Shown here: one piece after another, positions 9,674 to 17,729 of the stretch | How positions within the stretch are numbered: the first letter of the stretch is position 1 | Layout: each line of letters begins with the position of its first letter | Source: Bacteroides ndongoniae | GTDB lineage: Bacteria; Bacteroidota; Bacteroidia; Bacteroidales; Bacteroidaceae | Length of the DNA stretch: 64,000 nt | Direction: 5' to 3' | NCBI RefSeq assembly: GCF_900108345.1 | Contig: NZ_FNVV01000014.1 | Coordinates: 496,001-560,000, forward strand | Program-made: the position numbers and the translations under genes | The notes under the pieces: generated by a model | Seen by the model: the letters and a program-made list of their open reading frames with translations, nothing else | What the model was told of the DNA's origin: nothing | The model's database searches: none

Positions 9674-10039
9674 TTATGCTTTACGTTTGCTTTCAATCTG
9701 TGCGATCAGCGCCTTCAGCTCGTCGAGCGGCATGCCTTCTTCTTCCACAAATGATGACACGACGTTGGCGAACGAGTTGCCGTAGTAGTGGGCTATGACG
9801 TCGTTCAGCGCCGAACGTTTGTAGTCGTTTGCCGATATCAGGGGATAGTACTGGTAGGTGTTTCCGTAGGCCTTATAGCCCACAAAGCCTTTTTCTTCGA
9901 GGCCGCGTACCAGTGTCGAGACGGTATTGTAATGCGGTTTAGGGTCTTCGTAAAAAGCCAGCAGTTCGCGTACAAACATCGGGCCGTGCTCCCAAAACAT
10001 CCGCATGATTTCTTCTTCTTTAGTGGTCAGTCGTTTCAT
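9674..10039 (-). CDS. BlaI/MecI/CopY family repressor
   Basis: A 121-residue winged-helix repressor. The N-terminal DNA-binding domain (LTTKEEEIMRMFWEHGPMFVREL, then HYNTVSTLVRGLEEKGFV) is typical of the family; the C-terminal part (NDVIAHYYGNSFANVVSSFVEEE) is the dimerisation helix region. It is the first gene of the operon with the BlaR1-like peptidase, and the promoter region just upstream is full of AACTA/TAGTT half-sites, so it very likely represses its own operon until proteolysis. Confidence 0.9.
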   Translation of the reverse strand: MKRLTTKEEEIMRMFWEHGPMFVRELLAFYEDPKPHYNTVSTLVRGLEEKGFVGYKAYGNTYQYYPLISANDYKRSALNDVIAHYYGNSFANVVSSFVEEEGMPLDELKALIAQIESKRKA

Positions 10040-10070
10040 AATCTTATTGTTTTAACGTTGGTGTACGCTG

Positions 10071-10078
10071 CAAATATA
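10071..10078 (-). promoter_or_regulatory. -7 box of the blaI-like operon
   Basis: On the minus strand this reads TATATTTG, an exact TAnnTTTG box, 32 bp before the start codon. The position where a -33 box would be expected falls at about 10098-10102, inside the first operator palindrome. Confidence 0.55.
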
Positions 10079-10098
10079 TAGATTATTTCCAAACAAAC

Positions 10099-10139
10099 AA
10101 CTAATAGTATTAGTTAATCAACTAATAACAATAGTAGTT
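10099..10139. promoter_or_regulatory. BlaI-type operator cluster
   Basis: AACTAATAGTATTAGTT (10099-10115) is a perfect 17-nt palindrome with an 8-bp arm around one central base. A second imperfect copy, with AACTAATA at 10120-10127 facing TAGTAGTT at 10132-10139, follows immediately. BlaI/MecI repressors bind palindromes of the type TACTA-N-TAGTA, so these sites fit the repressor encoded just downstream. The first one covers the -33 region of the promoter, a simple way to block transcription. Confidence 0.65.
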
Positions 10140-10212
10140 TAACTAAAGTTAGCAGTAGTAGCGTGTAAACCGAAGAAAAAGAAGGAGGTATTATAAAAAG
10201 AAACACAGCCCC

Positions 10213-10281
10213 ACACACCTCCCCCACTGTGTTAAGCCTTCCGCCGGTCGTTTCGAAGGGGGCTATCGAGGGAGAGTGTGT
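10213..10281 (-). terminator. GC-rich hairpin downstream of the antiporter gene
   Basis: The arms ACACACCTCCC (10213-10223) and GGGAGAGTGTGT (10270-10281) pair with one bulge and enclose a GC-rich loop. It lies directly after the stop of the minus-strand antiporter gene. There is no clear T-run, so a factor-independent terminator is only one possibility. Confidence 0.3.
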
Positions 10282-10316
10282 AAGTCTGTGTAGAGTGTAT
10301 GTTGGTCAGAATAGGG

Positions 10317-11492
10317 TTAGCGGTAGCTGCGTAAAGCCAGTTTCTTTACCCACAGTACGAAGAAGCCTGTCAGCACCAGATTGAGCACAATGGTGAGCAC
10401 GGAGATGAGCAGCGCCGGTCCGCCCAGATTATAACTCAGCGCGATGAAGATGACTCCCGCTCCTACTTCGCCTCGTGTAAACATACCGATGGATAAGGCC
10501 AGACGTTCGCTGAACTTGCGGTCGCGGTAGAAGAAAACGGGGAACAGCTTGCCGATGTTGGACAGCAGCGATACGGCCACTACATGCAGCGCAATCATTC
10601 CCCACGACATCATCTCCTGCGATCCGGTTATCGAATGGCTGCCTGCCGATGCTTCGGCAAAGTCGACTCCGAGAAAGCGCGGCATCCCCACTCCTACCAG
10701 AAACATGAACAGAAACGAAATGCCTGTAGCCGCACGGCGTTCGGCTGGCGAATCGTGTTCGCGGTGTTTCATCACCATGCCCAGTACGAAAGCCGGAAGC
10801 AGCACTTCGACGTGGATGCTGCCTTCTTCACCATAGAAGTGCTTGCTCAGTGCATAGATGCCCAGCGTGCCGGCAAACACCAGTACCGAATAGCAGAGGA
10901 TGGCTTTCCAGTCTTGCCGCCAGTCGTAGCGGCCCATCTGCTTCCACCCGAAGGAGAGCAACAGCATCACAATCACGACAATGGCCAGCAGCTGCCACTT
11001 CAGACCTATCATCATAATCTGCAGCGGAATCATCAGCAGGATGGTGTCCAGGTCGTCGAAGATGGCAAGTACCTGTATTTTCTTGTACATCCAGCTTTGT
11101 TTCAGCCCGATGGCCGCCAGCATGGTAAACAGTATGCCTGCCGAAGTGGGGGCGGCAAAACGGCTTAAAAGCAGGTTTTCCTTCCACGCATCCCAACTGC
11201 CCCAGCAGTCGGACGGAAGCAGGACAAAGATGTAATAGAGTGCTATCAGAAACCAAGGCATGGCGGCAGTGGCCATGGCAATGAAGTAATCCTGAGCATA
11301 CGTCCGCCAACGCGACTTGTCGACTTCGAACTCGCGCCCCACATTGATCATGATAAAACCAAGGCAGACGTAAAGCAACACATTCGACGCGGTCTTTACC
11401 GCATCATAACTTCCTCCCGCCCACAGGGGGAGGTACTGGCTGACTAGCAGCCCGGCCATCAGAAAGGCCGAAAACGATAGAACTTTTCTCAT
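10317..11492 (-). CDS. CPA2-type cation/proton antiporter (Kef/NapA-like)
   Basis: A 391-residue protein made almost entirely of hydrophobic helices (about 11-13). Helices such as NVLLYVCLGFIMINVGREFEVD and the LSIGMFTRGEVGAGVIFIALSYNLGG region near residue 340 are typical of the sodium/hydrogen exchanger domain of the CPA2 group. It lacks the C-terminal TrkA-N domain of Kef proteins, so it is the short membrane-only form. It lies between lepA and the blaI-like gene on the same strand; the lepA terminator precedes it, so it probably has its own promoter. The transported cation is not clear. Confidence 0.8.
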   Translation of the reverse strand: MRKVLSFSAFLMAGLLVSQYLPLWAGGSYDAVKTASNVLLYVCLGFIMINVGREFEVDKSRWRTYAQDYFIAMATAAMPWFLIALYYIFVLLPSDCWGSWDAWKENLLLSRFAAPTSAGILFTMLAAIGLKQSWMYKKIQVLAIFDDLDTILLMIPLQIMMIGLKWQLLAIVVIVMLLLSFGWKQMGRYDWRQDWKAILCYSVLVFAGTLGIYALSKHFYGEEGSIHVEVLLPAFVLGMVMKHREHDSPAERRAATGISFLFMFLVGVGMPRFLGVDFAEASAGSHSITGSQEMMSWGMIALHVVAVSLLSNIGKLFPVFFYRDRKFSERLALSIGMFTRGEVGAGVIFIALSYNLGGPALLISVLTIVLNLVLTGFFVLWVKKLALRSYR

Positions 11493-11501
11493 TTATAATA
11501 T

Positions 11502-11554
11502 AATTAAAAGAGGAGGACACCAAGACAGTCCTATGGAAAGAGAGCATCCTCCTC
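11502..11554 (-). terminator. Rho-independent terminator of lepA
   Basis: Read on the minus strand, GAGGAGGA (11554-11547) pairs with TCCTCCTC (11517-11510) and is followed by TTTTAATTA. An 8-bp stem followed by a T-rich tract, 25 bp after the lepA stop codon, fits an intrinsic terminator, although the loop (29 nt) is long. Confidence 0.6.
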
Positions 11555-11578
11555 GCGGTTATCAGGGTGAAGGGGGCA

Positions 11579-13360
11579 TTAATCCAGCTTCAGCACCGCC
11601 AGGAACGCCTTCTGCGGCACTTCCACGTTTCCGATCTGCTTCATGCGTTTCTTACCCCGCTTCTGCTTTTCGAGCAGTTTGCGCTTACGGCTCACGTCGC
11701 CACCGTAGCACTTCGCGGTCACATCCTTGCGGACGGCCTTGATGGTTTCGCGAGCTATGATTTTGGCGCCGATGGCTGCCTGAATGGCTATTTCGAACTG
11801 CTGGCGCGGAATCAGTTCTTTCAGCTTCTCGCACATGCGGCGACCCAGGTCGTAGGCGTTGTCGAAGTGGGTCAGTGTGGAGAGGGCGTCCACGGGTTCG
11901 CCGTTCAGCAGGATGTCGAGCTTCACCAGCTTGGACGGACGGAAGCCGTTGGGGTGATAGTCGAACGAGGCATATCCCTTGGAGATGCTCTTCAGCTTGT
12001 CGTAGAAGTCGATGACGATTTCGCCCAGCGGCATGTCGTAGTAGATTTCTACGCGGTTGCCCGAGATGTATTCCTGCTTCACCAGTTCGCCACGCTTGCC
12101 CAGGCAGAGGGTCATGATGGGGCCGATGTAGTCGGTGGTCGTGATGACCGACGCACGGATGTAGGGCTCTTCGATGTGGTCGATCATGGTGATGTCGGGC
12201 ATGCTGCCGGGGTTGTGCACCTCCATGACGTGTCCTTGCTTGTCGTACACGTTATAGGATACGTTGGGCACGGTGGTGATGACGTTCATGTCGAACTCGC
12301 GGTCGAGTCGTTCCTGCACAATCTCCATGTGGAGCAAGCCCAGGAATCCGCAGCGGAAACCGAATCCCAGCGCCAGCGACGACTCGGGCTGGAAGGTCAG
12401 CGAAGCATCGTTCAGCTGCAGCTTCTCCAGCGACGAACGCAGGTCTTCAAAGTCTTCGGCCTCGATGGGATAGACACCGGCAAAGACCATCGGTTTTACT
12501 TCTTCGAAGCCGGCGATGGCTTTGTCGCACGGGCGGGCAATGTGTGTGATGGTGTCGCCCACCTTTACTTCGCGCGAGGTCTTGATGCCCGAAATGATAT
12601 AGCCTACGTCGCCTGTGCGCAGCTCGTCGCGTGGCACCATATCCATTTTCAGCACGCCTACCTCGTCGGCGTCGTATTCCTTGCCCGTGTTGAAGAATTT
12701 CACTTTGTCGCCTTTACGGATGACGCCGTTCTCAATCTTGAAATAGGCGATGATGCCGCGGAAGGAGTTGAATACGGAGTCGAAAATCAAGGCCTGTAGC
12801 GGGGCGTTCTCGTCGCCTTCGGGATGGGGGATGCGTTCGATGACAGCGGCCAGAATCTCTTCGACTCCCATGCCGGTCTTGCCCGATGCGCGGATAATCT
12901 CCTCGCGCTTACAGCCCAACAGTTCTACGATTTCGTCTTCCACTTCCTCGGGCATGGCGCTTGCCATGTCGCACTTGTTGATGACGGGGATGATCTCCAA
13001 GTCGTGCTCGATGGCCATGTAGAGGTTCGAGATGGTCTGTGCCTGTACTCCCTGCGATGCGTCGACGATGAGCAGCGCGCCTTCGCAGGCGGCAATCGAA
13101 CGCGACACTTCGTACGAAAAGTCCACATGTCCCGGGGTGTCAATCAGGTTGAGGATGTATTTTTCGCCCTTGTACACATATTCCATCTGAATGGCATGGC
13201 TTTTGATGGTGATACCTCTTTCCTTTTCCAGATCCATGTCGTCCAGCATCTGTCCTTCGGTTACTTGGATGGTGTTGGTAAATTCCAGCAGGCGGTCTGC
13301 CAAAGTCGATTTCCCATGGTCAATGTGGGCTATGATACAAAAGTTACGTATATTCTTCAT
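11579..13360 (-). CDS. lepA: Elongation factor 4 (LepA)
   Basis: A 593-residue translational GTPase that acts on stalled or mistranslocated ribosomes. The G motifs are intact: AHIDHGKST (residues 10-18), DTPGHVDF, and NKCDM. The length matches LepA (about 600), and the C-terminal domain ends in the basic segment [17 protein letters not shown], typical of LepA and not of EF-G. It is transcribed from a canonical promoter at 13390-13421 and ends in a terminator at 11502-11554, so it is probably monocistronic. Confidence 0.97.
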   Translation of the reverse strand: MKNIRNFCIIAHIDHGKSTLADRLLEFTNTIQVTEGQMLDDMDLEKERGITIKSHAIQMEYVYKGEKYILNLIDTPGHVDFSYEVSRSIAACEGALLIVDASQGVQAQTISNLYMAIEHDLEIIPVINKCDMASAMPEEVEDEIVELLGCKREEIIRASGKTGMGVEEILAAVIERIPHPEGDENAPLQALIFDSVFNSFRGIIAYFKIENGVIRKGDKVKFFNTGKEYDADEVGVLKMDMVPRDELRTGDVGYIISGIKTSREVKVGDTITHIARPCDKAIAGFEEVKPMVFAGVYPIEAEDFEDLRSSLEKLQLNDASLTFQPESSLALGFGFRCGFLGLLHMEIVQERLDREFDMNVITTVPNVSYNVYDKQGHVMEVHNPGSMPDITMIDHIEEPYIRASVITTTDYIGPIMTLCLGKRGELVKQEYISGNRVEIYYDMPLGEIVIDFYDKLKSISKGYASFDYHPNGFRPSKLVKLDILLNGEPVDALSTLTHFDNAYDLGRRMCEKLKELIPRQQFEIAIQAAIGAKIIARETIKAVRKDVTAKCYGGDVSRKRKLLEKQKRGKKRMKQIGNVEVPQKAFLAVLKLD

Positions 13361-13389
13361 CTTCTAAACTAGTTCTCTTTTTGGGTTCG

Positions 13390-13421
13390 CAAAGATAGTG
13401 AAAAGCTAAGAGGCGTACAAA
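13390..13421 (-). promoter_or_regulatory. Canonical Bacteroides promoter of lepA
   Basis: On the minus strand a TTTG at 13421-13418 is followed after exactly 20 bp by TATCTTTG at 13397-13390, matching the -33/-7 consensus TTTG-N19-21-TAnnTTTG. The leader to the ATG at 13360 is about 20-25 nt. Confidence 0.8.
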
Positions 13422-13736
13422 CTATTGAAACCTGTTTTGAATATTTTTTCTTCCGAGCTGCATCCTGTCCTATCCAAACGAATCGTCAACATCCCCCCTT
13501 GTTTCCCTCTTGCCGGAACAAAGATAAATACAACCAAGCGGAGAACCATAAAAGGGGTATCGATATACTGTGAAAATATGTTAATAAAACGCGATTCTTG
13601 TGTTAATAAAGCTAACTCGTTGAAAGGCAGGGCGTAGGAGGCGTTTTATACGTTTTCGCCCGTGATTGTTTATTTTTATTTGCCATCGGCTGTGATGAGC
13701 AACCGGAAGACGGCGTTTGGCGTAAGACGACTGCCG

Positions 13737-13973
13737 GCGTTACAGTATTACAGTTACAGTTAGGTAAATTTCGATTTCCACCATACTGAAGTTAAGAGTA
13801 ATATTATATATTTATATATATAATATATATAAATATATAATATTAAATTTTTTAACACTTCTTCTACTTTAGGGTCTGAATGAAAAATCAATACAAATCA
13901 GGAGAAGTCGGAACAACTTGAATCAAGATGAATACTCGAAAAAAATCTAACTGTAACTGTAATACTGTAACGC
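13737..13973. repeat. 27-bp perfect inverted repeat, 183-bp spacer
   Basis: The left arm at 13737-13763 (starting GCGTTACAGTATTACAG) recurs exactly in inverted orientation at 13947-13973. Each arm is built of TTACAG-like units. GTTTGGCG also occurs just outside both arms (around 13715-13722 and, inverted, 13972-13979), so the symmetry extends beyond the exact arms. The size resembles both MITE-like elements and the invertible promoter cassettes of Bacteroides. Confidence 0.8.
13799..13845. repeat. 47-nt perfect AT palindrome
   Basis: A pure A/T sequence that equals its own reverse complement over 23 bp on each side of a central A. A further GTTAA (13791-13795) and TTAAC (13852-13856) flank it symmetrically. 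It lies between the 27-bp inverted arms. It could extrude as a cruciform or form a long hairpin in RNA. Confidence 0.85.
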
Positions 13974-14097
13974 CAAACGGGTAAAAATGTAACGAAATAT
14001 GTACGTTTCTACATATCAGCACGCATCATACAAAAAAATTCAGGCAATAAAAAAGGGGCAAAAAGGGGGTGCAAAAATCAAGAAAACAACGGCAACC

Positions 14098-14124
14098 GCG
14101 TTACAGTTACAGTATTACAGTAAG
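14098..14124 (+). repeat. Third TTACAG-unit repeat
   Basis: This copy starts GCGTTACAGTTACAGTATTACAG and is composed of the same units as the inverted arms at 13737 and 13947 but in a permuted order, in the same orientation as the left arm. Confidence 0.65.
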
Positions 14125-14218
14125 TTTTTTCGGAAAAAGGGCGCAAAAAAAATGCGTTGACAACAAAATAGACGTTGCATCAACACATTTTCTTAATACT
14201 TTTATGAATCTCGTCTGC

Positions 14219-14419
14219 TTAGATCAGCTTGAAGAACAGTTCACCTTCTACTTCTTCGGCAGAGATTTTGTCTTCTCTCAACAGCCAACCGAGTCCCAAG
14301 AACATATCTTTGTCAATCAACTTTGTAGCTTTCTTCAGTTGCTTGGCAGTCAGTCCTTCGGTTCCATTCAGTGCATTCCAAATCTTTCCAGCAATTTCGC
14401 CTGCTTTTTCTTTTAACAT
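14219..14419 (-). CDS. Small winged-helix protein (DUF2582-like)
   Basis: A 66-residue protein (MLKEKAGEIAGKIWNALNG ... GLGWLLREDKI). The helix-turn-helix pattern, the LTAKQLKKATKLIDKDMFLGLGWL core and the length agree with the winged-helix DUF2582 family common in Bacteroides, whose function is unknown; a DNA-binding or structural role is assumed from the fold. A TTG three codons upstream (14428) could be used, but the ATG at 14419 is preferred. It stands alone between two long gaps. Confidence 0.8.
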   Translation of the reverse strand: MLKEKAGEIAGKIWNALNGTEGLTAKQLKKATKLIDKDMFLGLGWLLREDKISAEEVEGELFFKLI

Positions 14420-14611
14420 TTTCTTCAATTTTAGTTTAGTTAGACATGCTTTATAAAGTCTGAATTCCCTTTATACGGCAGATTCAGATTTTATTTCTGC
14501 TGCAAATATAGCTATTTTTATGTTATATAGCATATTTTCATTCTTTTTTTTCTTGAAAATGTAAGAAAAAGCGGAAAATGGAGGTAAAACAAACACAATA
14601 TTGGCCTTTTT

Positions 14612-15067
14612 TTACTTCCCTTGCAGATGTTCCACCCAGATGCGGGCGGCAGTTTCCACCATGCGCGGACAGGGGCGTTTGGCGTAGTATTGGGCCGTAC
14701 GCTCTTCGGGGATGCTACTGATTTCGGGCTTCTTCTGCCCCAGCAGTTCGGCGCAGACAAGCGTTCCGTTCCGCTTCTTGAACTCTTCGGCCAGCCGCTG
14801 CACCAATGCGTAGTTTTCGGCCTTGCTGGCGCGGTCCTTGCCTTCGAGGGCACACTTCTCCAGTCCGGCCAGCATAAACAGCCCACACGCCGCGCCACAC
14901 GTCATACGCATGCGCCCGATGCCGCCGCCAAACGATGCCGACATGTGCAATGCCTGTTCTTCGGTGAAGCCATACATGTCAGCAAAAGCTACCACTACCG
15001 ACTGCGAGCAGTTAAAACCACTTTTGAAAAGCTCGACCGCCTTTCCGATACGTTCTTCCAATTCCAT
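14612..15067 (-). CDS. C_GCAxxG_C_C family redox protein
   Basis: A 151-residue cysteine-rich protein. The cysteines occur in the order that defines the C_GCAxxG_C_C family: FNCSQSV (residue 20), TCGAACGLFM (around 57-61), VCAELLG (about 104) and RPCPRMV (about 131). The family is thought to bind metal or act in redox reactions, often near transporters or oxidoreductases; no precise reaction is known. The adjacent upstream gene (46 bp away, same strand) is an Nramp manganese/iron transporter, so a link to metal handling is possible. Confidence 0.85.
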   Translation of the reverse strand: MELEERIGKAVELFKSGFNCSQSVVVAFADMYGFTEEQALHMSASFGGGIGRMRMTCGAACGLFMLAGLEKCALEGKDRASKAENYALVQRLAEEFKKRNGTLVCAELLGQKKPEISSIPEERTAQYYAKRPCPRMVETAARIWVEHLQGK

Positions 15068-15112
15068 TGTTTTCTCCTTATAACTCTATACTTTCGTTTT
15101 TTTACACATTTC

Positions 15113-16378
15113 TTATCCGGCTATCACCTCCCACAGCAGCATCAGGTTCAGCACAGTCACCGCGGCGGCGATGGCATACAGCACCAGCGCGTTCCAGCGG
15201 CTGTTGACATACTGCCCCATCACCTTGCGCGACGAGGTGAGGCCGACCTGCAAGAACACCGTGAAAGGCAACTGAATGCTCAGCACCATTTGGGATATAA
15301 GCAGCCCCTTGAACGGGTCGCCAATGAAGAATATCATCAGCAAGGCAATGCCCAGCGAGAGCACCACTCCTATCTGCGAGTGGCTGTCCTTGATGTGGTA
15401 GGACTCGCCGAAGATGCCGGCAAATATGGAGCCTGCCGCCATGCCGCTGGTGATGGTGGACGAGATGCCGGCCATGAGCAACGCCAGGGCAAAGACGACT
15501 GCCGCATTGTTGCCCAGCAGCGGTTCGAGCAGCGACTTGGCCTGTTGCAGTTCCTCGACCTGCACACCTGCCTGATAGAAGGTGGATGCCGCCAGCAGTA
15601 TCATCGCACTGTTGATGGCCCAGCCCACAATCATGGAGAACAGCGTGTCGAACAGTTCGTACTTCAGCACCTTGCGGATAGAAGCGTCGTCCTGCTTGTT
15701 GTATTCGTGGCTCTGAATGACCTCGGAATGCAGAAACAAGTTGTGGGGCATCACCACGGCGCCCAGCACGCTCATCACGATAATCATGCTTCCGTCGGGG
15801 AACGAAGGTGTCACCCACCCCTGCACGGCCTGCGGCCAGTCTATCTTGACCAGAAACAGCTCGTAAATGAACGAAAGCCCTATCACGGACACAAATGCGA
15901 TGATGGACCGCTCTATCTTCTTGTACGAATTGGTGAACAGCATGACCAGCACAAAGGCCGTAGTCAGCACCGCCCCCCATACGATGGGGATGCCGAACAG
16001 CATCTGCAAGGCGATGGCTCCGCCCAGAATCTCGGCCAGCGAGGTCGAGATGGAAGCCAGCACCGCCGTGCCCAGAATGGGGCGCGACACCCACGACGGC
16101 GTGTATCGGGTAGCCGCTTCGGAGAGGCAAAGCCCCGTCACGATGCCCAGATGCGCCACATTGTGCTGCAAGATGATGAGCATCACCGTGGACAGCGTAA
16201 CCACCCACAACAGCGAATAGCCAAACTCGGAGCCCGCCGCAAAGTTCGAAGCCCAATTGCCCGGATCGATGAATCCTACCGTCACCAGCAGTCCGGGACC
16301 GATGTATCTGAAGACATCCAGACCACCCAGATAACGTTTATGGTCTTTCCGCTTCAAGTCATTCCATATATTCTTCAT
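15113..16378 (-). CDS. mntH: Nramp family divalent metal transporter (MntH type)
   Basis: A 421-residue proton-coupled importer of manganese and iron. The metal-binding DPGN motif in helix 1 is at residues 38-41 (FIDPGNWASN) and the helix 6 motif appears as MPHNLFLHS, both essential in Nramp proteins. About 11 membrane helices are seen and the length fits the family. Substrate choice (Mn versus Fe) cannot be settled. No MntR-type or Fur-type site was recognised upstream. Confidence 0.92.
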   Translation of the reverse strand: MKNIWNDLKRKDHKRYLGGLDVFRYIGPGLLVTVGFIDPGNWASNFAAGSEFGYSLLWVVTLSTVMLIILQHNVAHLGIVTGLCLSEAATRYTPSWVSRPILGTAVLASISTSLAEILGGAIALQMLFGIPIVWGAVLTTAFVLVMLFTNSYKKIERSIIAFVSVIGLSFIYELFLVKIDWPQAVQGWVTPSFPDGSMIIVMSVLGAVVMPHNLFLHSEVIQSHEYNKQDDASIRKVLKYELFDTLFSMIVGWAINSAMILLAASTFYQAGVQVEELQQAKSLLEPLLGNNAAVVFALALLMAGISSTITSGMAAGSIFAGIFGESYHIKDSHSQIGVVLSLGIALLMIFFIGDPFKGLLISQMVLSIQLPFTVFLQVGLTSSRKVMGQYVNSRWNALVLYAIAAAVTVLNLMLLWEVIAG

Positions 16379-16438
16379 ATCAACTACAGATTAGCATAAC
16401 GTTAATCATAGTGTAACAACGGCAGGGGCTAATTGTTT

Positions 16439-17566
16439 TTAAGAATTCAGCAATTCATCCAAATAGCTGTAAAACTCGGGGTCCTCGCCTACCACAATCT
16501 TCAGAATCGTGCCTTCGGGGCTAAGAACAATCTTTGTCGGATAGCCACGGACGGCATAAAGCACCGATACATCGGGCTTTCCCTCGTTGCGAACGTGCAG
16601 CCAGGGCATGTCGTGCTCTGCTACGGCCTTACGCCATTTTTCTTCCGTGTCGCGACAGTCAATGCCTACAAACTCCACTTTGGCCTTATGCTTGGCGTAA
16701 GCCTTCTTCATGTCGGGCACACCTTTTATGCACCAGCCGCACCAACTGCCCCAGAAGTCGAGCACTACATACTTGCCACGAAGCGAAGAAAGCGTAAAGT
16801 CATTGCCCTTGAGATCTTTCAGTGTGAAGTCGGGAGCCGGATTGCCTTCCTTCACCCGCTCGGCTGCCGCACGACGTTCCATCTCTTTGTCGTAACCCTC
16901 CTTCACCTGACGATACAAGGGCGCCATTACCCCCGTACGTACAGGCTCGGCCACTACGTCGAGCATCTCGCCTACCCTCTGCATCGACAAGTCGCGCGAC
17001 AGCGCATAGACGGCCACCTCCTGATCTGCATGGCTCCGGATAAAGTCGCAGCGCAGGTCTTGCATACGGTCCAGGAACTCTCGTGAAGGCGTATAAGCCT
17101 TGCGGATGCTGTCGGACGGAATCCCGTCCTTCTCCATCTGCATACATACCTCACGCAGCGAATCGAGCTTCAGGATGCAGGGGCGCAGCTGGTCGTTCAG
17201 CTCGTTGCAAGCCTCGTAGAAGGCGTCGCCGCCCAAACGGTAATCCTCCAGCGTGCCGCTCACCGTGACGGGGCGACCGGGCAGCAGTATCAGTCCTAAG
17301 GCCTGCATGCTGATAGCGCCGTTGCCCGAAGGTTTGGCGTAGATGTAGACTTGCTTCAGCACGCTGTCGCCCACATTGAAGGCAAACTGCCCGTTCTGCA
17401 TAGGCACCGTATCGAGCTGCGCCTCCCCCTCGCCTACCGGCCTGTGGTTGACCAGCAACGTATCACTTTCAATCCCATTCAGCATGCCGCTGACATCCAT
17501 CTTCGCCGCTGGTTGGCAGGCAGTCAGCAAGCCTGCACCAAGCAGCATCATATACACATTTTTCAT
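16439..17566 (-). CDS. TlpA-like thiol-disulfide oxidoreductase lipoprotein
   Basis: A 375-residue lipoprotein: the signal MKNVYMMLLGAGLLTACQ ends in a lipobox with the lipidated cysteine near residue 17. The N-terminal half (about 25-130) resembles the DUF4369 domain common before thioredoxins in Bacteroides. The C-terminal half (about 235-370) is a TlpA/ResA thioredoxin fold with the active site WCGWC (in WGSWCGWCIKGVPDM) and the cis-proline strand YPTKIVL. Inference: a membrane-anchored periplasmic reductase. A TAACTTTG -7-like box is on the minus strand at 17616-17623, without a clear -33 box. Confidence 0.87.
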   Translation of the reverse strand: MKNVYMMLLGAGLLTACQPAAKMDVSGMLNGIESDTLLVNHRPVGEGEAQLDTVPMQNGQFAFNVGDSVLKQVYIYAKPSGNGAISMQALGLILLPGRPVTVSGTLEDYRLGGDAFYEACNELNDQLRPCILKLDSLREVCMQMEKDGIPSDSIRKAYTPSREFLDRMQDLRCDFIRSHADQEVAVYALSRDLSMQRVGEMLDVVAEPVRTGVMAPLYRQVKEGYDKEMERRAAAERVKEGNPAPDFTLKDLKGNDFTLSSLRGKYVVLDFWGSWCGWCIKGVPDMKKAYAKHKAKVEFVGIDCRDTEEKWRKAVAEHDMPWLHVRNEGKPDVSVLYAVRGYPTKIVLSPEGTILKIVVGEDPEFYSYLDELLNS

Positions 17567-17729
17567 ATCTCTGTTCTTATTAACTTAAATCAATAACCAC
17601 GATGTTATCGGGGGTCAAAGTTACAGAGATTTATTGTATGGCCGATGATTCTTGCCAGGAATTTGCGTTGAATAAAACAATCCGTGTCTTTCCATGTAAT
17701 CCGTGCCCGAAAAAAAGTAAAACTCCCCC

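Larger units (their letters stand above)
13422..14218. other. 858-bp gene-free gap with nested inverted repeats
   Basis: Between the lepA start and the small winged-helix gene no convincing protein is encoded; the only sizeable open frame (13425-13637, plus) has no domain-like features. The stretch holds the inverted repeat pair and central palindrome listed separately, a third related repeat, and purine-rich tracts at 14051-14076. It may be a remnant or miniature mobile element, or a structured regulatory region. Confidence 0.6.

Noticed and set aside
11567..12799. A 410-codon open frame on the plus strand
   Set aside because: Antisense to lepA; repetitive low-complexity residues and no start signal.
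13425..13637. A 70-codon open frame in the lepA upstream gap
   Set aside because: No ribosome site, no promoter and no domain-like composition; it overlaps the lepA promoter vicinity.
14621..16399. A 592-codon open frame on the plus strand
   Set aside because: It runs opposite to mntH and the C_GCAxxG_C_C gene. The translation is rich in His, Gln and Arg and has no domain; it is a by-product of the codon bias of the real genes.
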